Shown piece after piece: positions 8,139-16,078 of a stretch of DNA of 31,515 nt; the stretch's first letter is position 1, and every line of letters starts with the position of its first letter. The notes beneath the pieces are model-generated. The model made no database searches and was not told the origin of the DNA. It saw only the letters and a list, made by a program, of their open reading frames with translations. The stretch is from an uncultured Candidatus Competibacteraceae bacterium (GTDB lineage Bacteria > Pseudomonadota > Gammaproteobacteria > Competibacterales > Competibacteraceae), in contig CALMNY010000181.1 of NCBI GenBank assembly GCA_937872125.1, forward strand, positions 1 to 31,515, given 5' to 3'. The translations under genes were made by a program, and so were the position numbers.

Positions 8139-9038
8139 ATGCCCACCCACTACCTGCTGGTCGACTACGAGAACGTTAAACGGGTTAACCCGACCCTCCT
8201 GGCCAGCGGTGACCACCACGTCATCCTGTTCCTCGGGCCGCAGGAGGACAAACTGCCGGTCGAGCTGGTGCTGGCCATGGAGCGCCTCGGCCCGCGCGGC
8301 CAGTACGTGCGGCTACGGACCCGTGGTCCGAACGCCCTGGATTTTCTGCTCTGCCATCATCTGGGCACCCTGATGACCCGCGCGCCACGGGCGCGGTTCC
8401 ACGTCCTCTCCCGGGACACCGGCTTTGATCCCCTGCTCGCCCACCTGCGCGCGCAGGGCTATCACTGCGCGCGGGTGGCGACGCTGGAGGAGCTTCCCGG
8501 GGCCAAGCCCCCCGGCGCGGTCCGTGGCGCTATCCCGGCGCTCCCCGCCCCCCCGCCGGCTGTTGCGGCGAAGGCGCCGGCGGTCGCGACGGACCCGGTG
8601 GCGCGTGCGGTGGCCCTGCTGCACAAATTCCCGCACAACAAGCCGGCCAGCGTCACCACCCTGCACGGCACCCTGCGTAACCTGTGCGGCCCCCAGGCAC
8701 CGCCGGAGCAGGCCGCGGCGCTCATCGACGCCCTGGTCGCGAAGGGCTATGTGCAGCTCACCGGTGAGGCGGTGACCTACGCCCTGCCGCCCCCGCCCGG
8801 CCCGGCCCCCGTCCCGCCCGCGCCGGCCGACCCGGTTACCCGCGCGGTGGCCCTGCTGCATAAATTCCGGCATAACAAACCGACCCGCGTCACCACCCTG
8901 CACGGTACCCTGCGCGCCCTGTGCCTCCCCCAGGCGCCGCCGGACCAGGTCACGGCGCTGCTCAACACCCTGGTCGCCCGCGGCTATGTCCAGCTCACGG
9001 GCGCGCGCGTGACCTATGCCTTACCGGCCGTGGGCTGA
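8139..9038 (+). CDS. PIN/NYN-like domain protein with duplicated C-terminal winged-helix-like repeat
   Basis: A 299-residue protein. Residues 1-115 look like a PIN-like nuclease fold of the PIN_7/NYN type: HYLLVDYENV (first acidic pair), ALDFLLCHHLG (acidic), and LSRDTGFDPLLAHLRAQGY (acidic), the spread of Asp/Glu expected at a metal-binding RNase site. After a Pro/Ala linker come two copies of a roughly 65-residue module (about 150-217 and 230-297), each with AVALLHKF..NKP..VTTLHGTLR.LC and GYVQLTG..VTYALP. The copies are offset by 79 codons and very alike at DNA level, so the duplication is fairly recent. Such modules may bind nucleic acid. The ATG at 8139 gives the conserved start. RNase activity is inferred, not shown. 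Confidence 0.75.
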   Translation: MPTHYLLVDYENVKRVNPTLLASGDHHVILFLGPQEDKLPVELVLAMERLGPRGQYVRLRTRGPNALDFLLCHHLGTLMTRAPRARFHVLSRDTGFDPLLAHLRAQGYHCARVATLEELPGAKPPGAVRGAIPALPAPPPAVAAKAPAVATDPVARAVALLHKFPHNKPASVTTLHGTLRNLCGPQAPPEQAAALIDALVAKGYVQLTGEAVTYALPPPPGPAPVPPAPADPVTRAVALLHKFRHNKPTRVTTLHGTLRALCLPQAPPDQVTALLNTLVARGYVQLTGARVTYALPAVG

Positions 9039-9044
9039 GCCCGC

Positions 9045-12000
9045 TCAACGGCCCGTCCCGGCGCCAGCGCGGGGCGGATAGACCACCGTCGCGCCTTCTG
9101 GCCCCAACAACGCCTGCAGCGCCGCCAGCAAGTCATCCGTCGGCGCCACCCGCCAGCCGTCATTCAGGGTCACCGTCCGGTCCTCGTCCGGTTTGCGCAG
9201 CCGGTACTCCAAGCGCAGCCCTTGGGGGTCGTTGGCGGCGCGCAACAGGGCGATCAGCCGTTCGCGCAGCGCCAGCGCCGCTTCCGGCGTCAGCGGGCGC
9301 AGATCCGCCGTCACCCGCAGCGCCATGGCCCGCTCGCTGCGGGCCGTCACCAGCGAACTCAGGGACGTCGCGACCAGCTGCGGCGCGTGGCTGCGCACAT
9401 CCAGCCGCAGGTCGCCGGTAACCCGCAGGATGGCGTCCGTCACCAGCAGCGCGGCATGCGCCTGATAGGCGGCGCCAAACACCACCACCTCGAGGCGCCC
9501 ACTGCCGTCATCCAGCTGGAGCGCCGCCATCGGGCCGCGGCGGGTCTTGCCGGGGCGCACGCTGGCGACCAGGCCCAGCAGGGTGGGCCGCGGCGACGTG
9601 CGCCGGCCGGCGCCCGCCGGCGCGCGGTCGGGGACGGGGGTGCTCTCCAGCAACGTGGCAATGCGCGTGGACGCCAGGTGCGGCCATTCCGCGACGTAAC
9701 GGTCGAGGGGGTGCTGGGACAGATAACACCCCAGCGTCAGCCGCTCGCCCTGCAGGCGCTCGGCCAGCGGCCATTCCGGCCAGCGCCGGGCGGCGAGTTG
9801 GGGGTCCACCGTCACGTCCTGCGGCGGCGCCAGGGCCGCAAACAGATCGCCCTGGCCACTGGCCGCGCGCGCCTGATCCTGCTCCGCCAGTTTCAACGCC
9901 AACGGCAGCTGCGCGGCCAGGGTCGCGCGATTCGCCCCCAGGGCATCCAGGGCGCCGCTGCGAATCAGGACCTCCAGGACGCCGATGTTGACCTTACCCA
10001 GGTCCAGGCGGCGACACAGATCCCACAGATCGCGGAAGGGCCCACCCTGGGTGCGGGCGTGTAACAGCGCCCCGGCGGCGGCCTGGCCGACGCCTTTGAT
10101 GGCGCCCAGGCCATAGCGCAGGGCCGGCGGCGCGTCGCCCGCCGCCGGCGCGACCGTGAAGCGCCAGGCCGAGGCGTTGACGCACGGCGGCCGCACGCCC
10201 AGGCCCAGGCCGCGCACCGCCACCAGCAGCTCCACCACCTTGTCGGTGTTGTCCATGTCCGCGGAGAGCACCGCCGCCATGAACGGCGCCGGATAATGGG
10301 TCTTGAGCCACAGGGTCTGATAGGCGAGCAGGGCGTACGCCGCCGAATGACTGCGGTTAAAGCCATAGCCGGCGAATTTGTCGATCAGGTCGAATATATG
10401 CCGGGCGACTTCAGGCGCGACCCCCCGCGCCACGGCGCCGTCCTCGAACACCGCGCGCTGGCGCGCCATCTCCGCGGGTTTTTTCTTGCCCATGGCGCGG
10501 CGCAACAGATCGGCGCCGCCCAGGGTGTAGCCGGCCAGGACCTGGGCAATCTGCATCACCTGTTCCTGGTAGAGGATGACGCCGTAGGTGGACTGGAGGA
10601 TGGGCGCCAGGGCGGGATGCGGATATTCCACCGCCGCGCCGTGCTTGCGCGCGATGAAATCATCCACCATGCCCGACTGCAGCGGCCCGGGGCGGAACAG
10701 CGCCACCAGGGCGGTCAGATCCTCGAAACTGTCGGGCTGCAATTTGCGGATCAGCTCCCGCATGCCGCGCGATTCGAGCTGGAAGACCGCGGTCGTGTCA
10801 CCCTGGCGCAAGCGGGCAAAGGCCGTGGCGTCCTCGGGCGGCAGCCCCTCCAGCGTCAGCGGCGGCTGCCCGCGCGCCCGCCGTTCCTCATTGGCGGTGA
10901 TCAGCGCCCCGTCGAGGATGGTCAGGGTGCGCAGGCCGAGAAAGTCGAATTTCACCAGGCCGATCTGTTCGACATCATCCTTGTCGAACTGCGTCACCTG
11001 GCCGCTGCCGCCTGGCTCGCAGTACAGCGGCGTGTAGTCGGTCAGGGGTCCGGGGGCGATCACCACCCCGCCGGCATGGGTGCCGGCATTGCGCGCCACG
11101 CCCTCCAGCTGCCGCGCCATGTCCAGCAGCGCGCCCACCACCTCGTCGGTCTGGTAGGCCTGGCGCAACGGGGCGCTGACTTCCAACGCCTTGTCCAGGG
11201 TCATGCCGAGCTCGAACGGCACCAGCTTGGCCAGCTGGTCGACGAAACCATAGGGATGGTCCAGCACCCGGCCGACATCGCGCACCACCGCCTTGGCGCC
11301 CAGGGTGCCAAAGGTGATGATCTGCGCCACCGCGGCGGACCCGTACTTCTCGGTGACGTAGGCGATCACCCGATCCCGGCCGTCCATGCAGAAGTCAACG
11401 TCGAAGTCGGGCATGGACACCCGCTCGGGATTGAGGAAGCGCTCAAAGAGCAGCTGGTGCGTCAGCGGGTCGATGTCGGTGATGCGCAGGGCATAGGCCA
11501 CCAGTGAGCCGGCGCCGGAACCGCGGCCCGGGCCGACCGGGATGCCCTGGGTGCGCGCCCAGCGGATGAAGTCGGCGACGATGAGAAAATAGCCGGCGAA
11601 GCCCATCGCGGCGATGACTTCCAGCTCGTTGCGCAGCCGCGCCGCGTAGGGGGCGCGGCGTGCGGCGCTGGCCGGGTCCGCCGCCGGCCAGACCGGTTCC
11701 AGCCGGTCCGCGAGGCCCTGCGCGGCCACCGTAGTGAAATAGGCGTTGACGTCCTGCCCGGCAGGCACCCCCGGCGCGGCCGGCAGGAAGCTGCGGCCCA
11801 GCGTCAGCTCCAGGTTGCAGCGCCGCGCAATTTCCACGCTGTTTTCCAGCGTCGCGGGGAGATCGGCGAATAACGCGCACATGTCCGCCGCCGGGCGCAG
11901 ATATTGCTCCGGCGTGAAGCCGCTGCTCACCCCGGCGGCGCCCAGTTTCACCCCCTGGTTGATGCACCAGCGCACCTCGTGCGCCTCCCAGTCGGCACGC

Positions 12001-12614
12001 CGCAGGAACTGCACGGCATTGGTCGCCACCAGCGGGACGCCATGGCGCGCCGCCAGGGCCAGGCTGCCCTCCTCCACCGGCGCCTCGCCGGGATGGCCGA
12101 CGCGCGTCAGCTCCAGGTAAAAACGGTCGCCAAAGGCGCGCAGCCAGGTCTCCAGGCAGGCGCGCGCCTGCTGGGGCTGGTCGTGCCGCAGCGCGCGCCC
12201 GACATCCCCCGTCACGCCGCCGGACAAGGCGATCAGCCCGGTGGTGTCCGCCAGCACCCAGTCACGCTCCACTTGGGGGAAACCCTGGTCCTGACCGGCG
12301 AGGTGGCTGCGCGACAGCAGGCGCGTCAGTTGGCGATAACCCTGGTCATCTTGCGCCAGCAACACCAGCCGGTCCGGGCGGGTGGGCGTGGCCGGATTCC
12401 GCACCCGCAGCTCAGCGCCAGTCAGGGGCTTGATGCCCGCCGTCTGCGCCGCGCGGTAGAACTTGACCAGCCCGAAGAGATTGCCCAGATCGGTGAGCGC
12501 CACGGCAGGCATGCCGTCGGCGCGCAAGGCCGCCATCAGCGGCTTGAAGCGGATGAGCCCATCAACCAGTGAATATTCACTGTGGACATGCAGATGCACG
12601 AAGGATACGGCCAT
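9045..12614 (-). CDS. dnaE: DNA polymerase III subunit alpha
   Basis: The catalytic subunit of the replicative polymerase, 1189 residues, close to the usual 1160. It begins MAVSFVHLHVHSEYSLVDGL, the PHP domain. The palm carries PDFDVDF near residue 400 and GMVDDFIARK further on, which together supply the three catalytic Asp. Fingers motifs AGYTLGGADLLRRAMGKKK and FNRSHSAAYALLAYQT are present. QGDLF near residue 920 matches the beta-clamp-binding pentapeptide (QADMF in E. coli), and an OB-fold follows (LGLVASVRPGKTRRGPMAAL). It is complete and probably active. The frame stays open upstream to 13175, but that overlaps the hns-like gene and the conserved start is 12614. Finding dnaE beside an hns-like gene, away from lpxB/accA, argues for an accessory replicon copy. 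Confidence 0.96.
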   Translation of the reverse strand: MAVSFVHLHVHSEYSLVDGLIRFKPLMAALRADGMPAVALTDLGNLFGLVKFYRAAQTAGIKPLTGAELRVRNPATPTRPDRLVLLAQDDQGYRQLTRLLSRSHLAGQDQGFPQVERDWVLADTTGLIALSGGVTGDVGRALRHDQPQQARACLETWLRAFGDRFYLELTRVGHPGEAPVEEGSLALAARHGVPLVATNAVQFLRRADWEAHEVRWCINQGVKLGAAGVSSGFTPEQYLRPAADMCALFADLPATLENSVEIARRCNLELTLGRSFLPAAPGVPAGQDVNAYFTTVAAQGLADRLEPVWPAADPASAARRAPYAARLRNELEVIAAMGFAGYFLIVADFIRWARTQGIPVGPGRGSGAGSLVAYALRITDIDPLTHQLLFERFLNPERVSMPDFDVDFCMDGRDRVIAYVTEKYGSAAVAQIITFGTLGAKAVVRDVGRVLDHPYGFVDQLAKLVPFELGMTLDKALEVSAPLRQAYQTDEVVGALLDMARQLEGVARNAGTHAGGVVIAPGPLTDYTPLYCEPGGSGQVTQFDKDDVEQIGLVKFDFLGLRTLTILDGALITANEERRARGQPPLTLEGLPPEDATAFARLRQGDTTAVFQLESRGMRELIRKLQPDSFEDLTALVALFRPGPLQSGMVDDFIARKHGAAVEYPHPALAPILQSTYGVILYQEQVMQIAQVLAGYTLGGADLLRRAMGKKKPAEMARQRAVFEDGAVARGVAPEVARHIFDLIDKFAGYGFNRSHSAAYALLAYQTLWLKTHYPAPFMAAVLSADMDNTDKVVELLVAVRGLGLGVRPPCVNASAWRFTVAPAAGDAPPALRYGLGAIKGVGQAAAGALLHARTQGGPFRDLWDLCRRLDLGKVNIGVLEVLIRSGALDALGANRATLAAQLPLALKLAEQDQARAASGQGDLFAALAPPQDVTVDPQLAARRWPEWPLAERLQGERLTLGCYLSQHPLDRYVAEWPHLASTRIATLLESTPVPDRAPAGAGRRTSPRPTLLGLVASVRPGKTRRGPMAALQLDDGSGRLEVVVFGAAYQAHAALLVTDAILRVTGDLRLDVRSHAPQLVATSLSSLVTARSERAMALRVTADLRPLTPEAALALRERLIALLRAANDPQGLRLEYRLRKPDEDRTVTLNDGWRVAPTDDLLAALQALLGPEGATVVYPPRAGAGTGR

Positions 12615-12645
12615 GGGCGGTCCCCGGAGGACGCGGCGCGTTCGC

Positions 12646-13068
12646 TCAGGCGGCGGGCACGCGATAGCGCTCGAGATCGTCGCCGGCAGCGACGAGGCGG
12701 CGCACCCAGGCCGGGCATCGGCCCCGGCCGCCATGCCAGACATTGCCGGCCTCGTCACGGGAGCGGGGCGTGAGTCGGTCGCGTGCCGCCGGCGGACGCG
12801 CGGCCGCCACCGCCGGGGCGGGCGTGGGCAGCAACACCAGCGCCGGCCGCGGTGCCGTCTCCACCGCCGGGGCGCGGTCCGGCGCCCGCGGCGTGACCGG
12901 CTCGGGCTCCGGGCGCAAGCCCAGCTCGTCGGGGGTGAGGTGATACTGCGCAATCGTGCGCCGCAGCTCGGCAATGACCTGGGATTTCTCCCGGACCGCC
13001 TGTTCAGCGGGCAGTTGGGTAAGGTAGTCAATAAGACAGTCCAGTTCGGCGAGATTGAGCTTGCCCAT
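12646..13068 (-). CDS. H-NS family nucleoid-associated DNA-binding protein
   Basis: A 140-residue protein with a helical N-terminal oligomerisation region (MGKLNLAELDCLIDYLTQLP then QVIAELRRTIAQY). A long Pro/Ala linker follows, about residues 50-95. The C-terminal domain RSRDEAGNVWHGGRGRCPAW matches the H-NS motif YRDP..G.TW.GRGR.P.W. H-NS-type proteins bind AT-rich DNA and silence foreign genes; plasmid-borne forms often reduce the fitness cost of the plasmid. It ends 31 bases before dnaE on the same strand, so the two may be cotranscribed. GAGGA precedes the ATG, and a TTGACA promoter lies upstream. Confidence 0.85.
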   Translation of the reverse strand: MGKLNLAELDCLIDYLTQLPAEQAVREKSQVIAELRRTIAQYHLTPDELGLRPEPEPVTPRAPDRAPAVETAPRPALVLLPTPAPAVAAARPPAARDRLTPRSRDEAGNVWHGGRGRCPAWVRRLVAAGDDLERYRVPAA

Positions 13069-13102
13069 GGTTCCTCTATTGACGGATTAAGTTCACGGTT
13101 TA

Positions 13103-13132
13103 ATGGTAGTTTGCCCCGCGCTTTTTTGTCAA
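13103..13132 (-). promoter_or_regulatory. Sigma-70-like promoter of the hns-like/dnaE pair
   Basis: On the minus strand TTGACA (13127-13132), an 18-base spacer, then TACCAT (13103-13108), about 35 bases upstream of the hns-like ATG at 13068. The -35 is consensus and the -10 is weak. Confidence 0.55.
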
Positions 13133-13434
13133 AGGATGCCGTTCTTACCCGCCGCGCAGACCTGGGCTTGTCCACGGCTGTAATCCCACGCTTCTCGGCC
13201 GGTTACGGCGGCTGGAAGCGACCTGAATCGCCTGCTTTTTTATCCGGGAAACTCTGTTCGCAACCCCTTACCGTCCTGGCGTTCGCCCGGTGTTGCCGGG
13301 GCGGATGCCCCCGGATGGCGGCCGGTTACGCTCCCGCGACGCGTCATCCCGGCTATAATCGCGCTCTAAGTCCCGGCGCAAATGTCCGGCGGTCGCCTCC
13401 GCCAATGGCCCGCGCCATGTTCTGGAGAACGCCC
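13133..13434. other. Intergenic region between divergent hns-like gene and 13435 gene
   Basis: About 300 bases with no supported gene. It would carry the promoter for the 13435-15389 operon, but I see no strong sigma-70 boxes; GGAG at 13424-13427 is the ribosome binding site of the next gene. Confidence 0.35.
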
Positions 13435-14394
13435 ATGGTCGATGACGCGCTTTCCCTGGCGGACCGGGTGCCGCCCCGGCGCCTGGCACGCCAGCTGGCG
13501 GACGATAAACGCCGCCTGGGCGAGCCCCTGTTCAGTCTGGCCGTCCGCCTGGCGCACGACCCGCGCCTGACCCGGTACGACTCCGAGGAGCGGCTCACGC
13601 TCGACCCCGACCCCCAGCCGGTGGCGGCGGCCTTGCTGGCCTGCCCCGCGGCGCTGCCGCTGTCGACGCGCCCCGCCGACCTGGCGGCGCACGCCGCGGC
13701 GGTGACCGCCACCATCGCGCGCCTGCACGCCGGCCGCATGGCGCGGGAGGATGCGCGGCTGCCCGCCGGGGAGATCGCGCCCCGGGGCCCCCGGTGGGGC
13801 CAGTGGCGCCTGCCGGAAGGACCCCTGGAGGAACGACTGCAACGCCGGCTGGCGGCGGAGATCACCCCCTGGCTGCGGAGGTGTTACGACTTTGACGTCA
13901 CCGGCACCCTGGAGGTGCGGTTGAGTCGCGATCCCCAGGCGGTCGGCATCCGCGCCGACGTGGGCTGTGCGCGGCGGATTCCGGTGCCGCCGGCCACCGC
14001 GCACGCCGTCCGCGTGGTGCGCTATGTCCTGACGCTGCCCGGCGGCTGGTGGCGGCGCGTCAAACGGCCGGGGCTGATCCTCCTCGACGGGCAGTTGACG
14101 CTGGATGCCGAACCGCTGCCAGCCCCCCCGGACCTGGAACTGTTTGCCGTGACCACGATTCGTCAGGGGCTGCGCTACCGCCTGCACACCGCGCACCGGG
14201 TGGTGGCGCGCGATGTCGCCACCAGGATCACGGCGGTGGCCCTGGATGCGGAGCGCGCGGTGCAGCTGTTACGCCAACGCTGCCCCGCCCCCGCCGCGCG
14301 CGGGCACGGCCCGCGGGTGGTCGCGCTGCGCCGTGGAGCGGAGCGGGCGACCACCACCCCACCCCCCGCCCCGAGCGACCCGTGCCCGCGCTGA
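13435..14394 (+). CDS. Hypothetical protein, partner of AcrVA2-like gene
   Basis: A 319-residue Arg/Ala/Pro-rich soluble protein with no signal peptide or membrane helix. It is preceded by a good ribosome binding site (GGAG, seven bases before the ATG). Visible features are an N-terminal helical part (SLADRVPPRRLARQLADDKR), a central stretch EITPWLRRCYDFDVTGTLEV, and HAVRVVRYVLTLPGGWWRRV. I do not recognise the family. Its 3' end overlaps the GTG start of the AcrVA2-like gene by 13 bases, so the two are translationally coupled and probably act together or in the same response. Codon use matches the surrounding GC-rich genes. Confidence 0.7.
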   Translation: MVDDALSLADRVPPRRLARQLADDKRRLGEPLFSLAVRLAHDPRLTRYDSEERLTLDPDPQPVAAALLACPAALPLSTRPADLAAHAAAVTATIARLHAGRMAREDARLPAGEIAPRGPRWGQWRLPEGPLEERLQRRLAAEITPWLRRCYDFDVTGTLEVRLSRDPQAVGIRADVGCARRIPVPPATAHAVRVVRYVLTLPGGWWRRVKRPGLILLDGQLTLDAEPLPAPPDLELFAVTTIRQGLRYRLHTAHRVVARDVATRITAVALDAERAVQLLRQRCPAPAARGHGPRVVALRRGAERATTTPPPAPSDPCPR

Positions 14395-15389
14395 CCCATC
14401 GCGCCCGCGACCTGCTGGTGGCCTACGGCAAGCGCTATCCCGACGCCTGGCGCCAATTCGACCGCTTCCGTGACGACCGGCAGGCGCTGGGGGGCTGGCC
14501 CGACACGGTGTTTTGTCCCCTGGCCGGCGCCTATGCCCTGGTGTCGGGCGGCGGTGACGCCCGCGTGCCCCTGGCGCAGATCGGCGAGGTGGCCCGGCTC
14601 GCCGCCCTCGCCGCCTGGCGGCCCACCCAGGGCATTTTCCGCTTTGATCCCGACCTGTTGGCCGCCCTGTGGACCAGCCCCCTGAGCGGCGACCTGCCGT
14701 GCGCCCTGCTCCGCTACCTGCCGGCCTGGTGCGTCTATATCGAACTGGGGGCGGCGCAACGTGCGCAGGGAGTGCACGGGATTTTCGCCCACCTGGAATA
14801 CGACACCAACGATGGGGCGGAAGAGCTGCGGCTGCTGATCGATACCGACACGGAGCTGTTGCCCCTCCCGCTGCCGCTCGGCCCCTGGACCCTGGCCGAG
14901 GCGCTGGAGCGGATGGCGGCCAAGGCCCAGCCGCATGCGCAGCGGTTGGGCTTGCCACCCTTGTACACGCACATCGACCCGGCAGCGACCGCCTGGCTCG
15001 AACCCCTGGTCTCGCTGGTGCTGTATCTGTGCAGCGCTGAGGCCGATTACGTGCGCCCGCCGCTGCCGGTGGCGCGCCAGACCAAGCGCGGTCCACGGCT
15101 GTTTCCGCCCGAGCAGCCCCAGGCGTGGGCGGTGGGGGTGCGGATTGGCGCTGCCTTACGCGCCGGCGCGCCGGCGGCGCGGGACGATACGGGAACGGCG
15201 GCGGGCACGGGCTCCCGTCCCCGCCCGCATCTGCGCCGCGCCCACTGGCATGGCTTCTGGTCCGGTCCGCTCAGCGGCGAACGCACTTTCAAGGTCAAGT
15301 GGCTACCCCCAATCCCCGTGAATCTGGCGCCGGGCGCGGACCTGCCGGCGGTGGTGCACCCAGTGCGCGCCCCGCTGGCGCGGGACTAA
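14382..15389 (+). CDS. AcrVA2-like protein (homologue of the Cas12a anti-CRISPR AcrVA2)
   Basis: A 335-residue protein. Several blocks agree with AcrVA2 of Moraxella bovoculi as I remember it: AWRPTQGIFRFD (AcrVA2 AWRNTLGIYQLD), LPAWCVYIEL (LPDWCVYVDI), a LIDTDTE segment (VVDTDTD), LVLYLCSAEADYVRPPLPVAR (LWLCVAEPDI...LPVSR), and near the C-terminus RPHLRRAHWHGFWSGP then FKVKWLPPIPVN (RPHIRRGHWHGYWQG, FKVRWQPAVFVN). AcrVA2 recognises the nascent N-terminus of Cas12a and triggers loss of its mRNA. Homologues are common on plasmids in hosts without Cas12a, where the target is unknown. The start is GTG at 14382, overlapping the upstream gene. No Cas12a is visible here. Confidence 0.8.
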   Translation: MPALTHRARDLLVAYGKRYPDAWRQFDRFRDDRQALGGWPDTVFCPLAGAYALVSGGGDARVPLAQIGEVARLAALAAWRPTQGIFRFDPDLLAALWTSPLSGDLPCALLRYLPAWCVYIELGAAQRAQGVHGIFAHLEYDTNDGAEELRLLIDTDTELLPLPLPLGPWTLAEALERMAAKAQPHAQRLGLPPLYTHIDPAATAWLEPLVSLVLYLCSAEADYVRPPLPVARQTKRGPRLFPPEQPQAWAVGVRIGAALRAGAPAARDDTGTAAGTGSRPRPHLRRAHWHGFWSGPLSGERTFKVKWLPPIPVNLAPGADLPAVVHPVRAPLARD

Positions 15390-15552
15390 GTCCACCGCCC
15401 GCCGGGGCGCCGGCCGCCCTTGATCAGACGCCTGCCACCCGCATCTCTTACCGGTACCTGGCGGGTGCCGCCGGGCGCGCACCCGCCACGCGTGGGATCG
15501 GCGCCGAACCCGTTGGCACGGCGCCTTTCTTCGTGATCGCAGGGGTATATGC

Positions 15553-15565
15553 ATGCAGCAGTTAC
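15553..15565 (+). pseudogene. Severed 5' end of the secreted-protein gene now at 17324
   Basis: AGGGG (15541-15545) followed after a 7-base gap by ATGCAGCAGTTAC gives M-Q-Q-L and the first base of a codon. The sequence then breaks into the IS605-type element. Joining base 15565 to base 17331 restores one frame: M Q Q L H A S L R V M S L L A A L, a convincing signal peptide start. Confidence 0.65.
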
Positions 15566-15581
15566 CAGTTTGTGCGGAAAG

Positions 15582-15601
15582 CCCCGGCGTTCAGGCCGGG
15601 G
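15582..15601. repeat. IS605-type left-end hairpin
   Basis: CCCCGGC, 6-nt loop GTTCAG, GCCGGGG: a perfect 7-bp stem 16 bases inside the left boundary. Such imperfect palindromes are recognised as single-stranded hairpins by TnpA. Confidence 0.75.
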
Positions 15602-15639
15602 ATGGATAGCGCGGAGTCCGTAGGACTCCTTTTCTGCCG

Positions 15640-16056
15640 TCAAGCTAGTGTCGCCTGCTGCTCAATGTATTGGCGAATGATGCTGATCGGAGCGCCGCCG
15701 CAAGAGGACGCGAAGTAGGAAGGCGACCACAGCGCGCCCTTGTAGTAGAAGCGTTTGGCGATGTCTGGCCTTTCTTTTCGCAGCACGCGACTGGATGCGC
15801 CTTTCAAACTATTGACCAAGGCGGACACCGGCACTTTCGGCGGATAGCTGACCAGCAAATGCACATGGTCACTCTCGCCGTCCATTTCGACCAGTTGCGC
15901 CTCGAAGTCGTTGCAAACCTTGGCAAACAGTTCGCGCAGCCTGTCGATAGCTGCGGAGTCGAATACTTTGCGCCGATACTTCGCCACAAAGACCAAATGG
16001 ACGTGCATGTTAAAAACACAGTGTCGTCCGCGCCTAATGTCGTTGTTTTCTTCCAT
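15640..16056 (-). CDS. tnpA: IS200/IS605 Y1 transposase TnpA
   Basis: TnpA cuts and joins single-stranded element ends through one tyrosine. The protein has CVFNMHVHLVFVAKYRRKVF, the HUH metal site in ESDHVHLLVSYPPKV, and the catalytic Tyr in SIIRQYIEQQ near the C-terminus. The start at 16056 (MEENNDIRRGRH, 138 residues) fits the family; the ATG at 16080 would add eight residues and would overlap the tnpB start codon on the other strand. Length and motifs are complete, so it is likely active. Confidence 0.92.
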   Translation of the reverse strand: MEENNDIRRGRHCVFNMHVHLVFVAKYRRKVFDSAAIDRLRELFAKVCNDFEAQLVEMDGESDHVHLLVSYPPKVPVSALVNSLKGASSRVLRKERPDIAKRFYYKGALWSPSYFASSCGGAPISIIRQYIEQQATLA

Positions 16057-16078
16057 AGACCAAAATATACTATGCGAC

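Noticed and set aside
2787..9038. CRISPR repeat array near the cas remnant
   Set aside because: No regularly spaced 28-29 bp repeats are present on either side; the nearby TGACC array has 10-bp spacing and no spacers.
12615..13175. In-frame 5' extension of dnaE upstream of 12614
   Set aside because: The extension lacks PolC/DnaE similarity, is low complexity and overlaps the hns-like gene in another frame; the PHP domain begins at the ATG at 12614.
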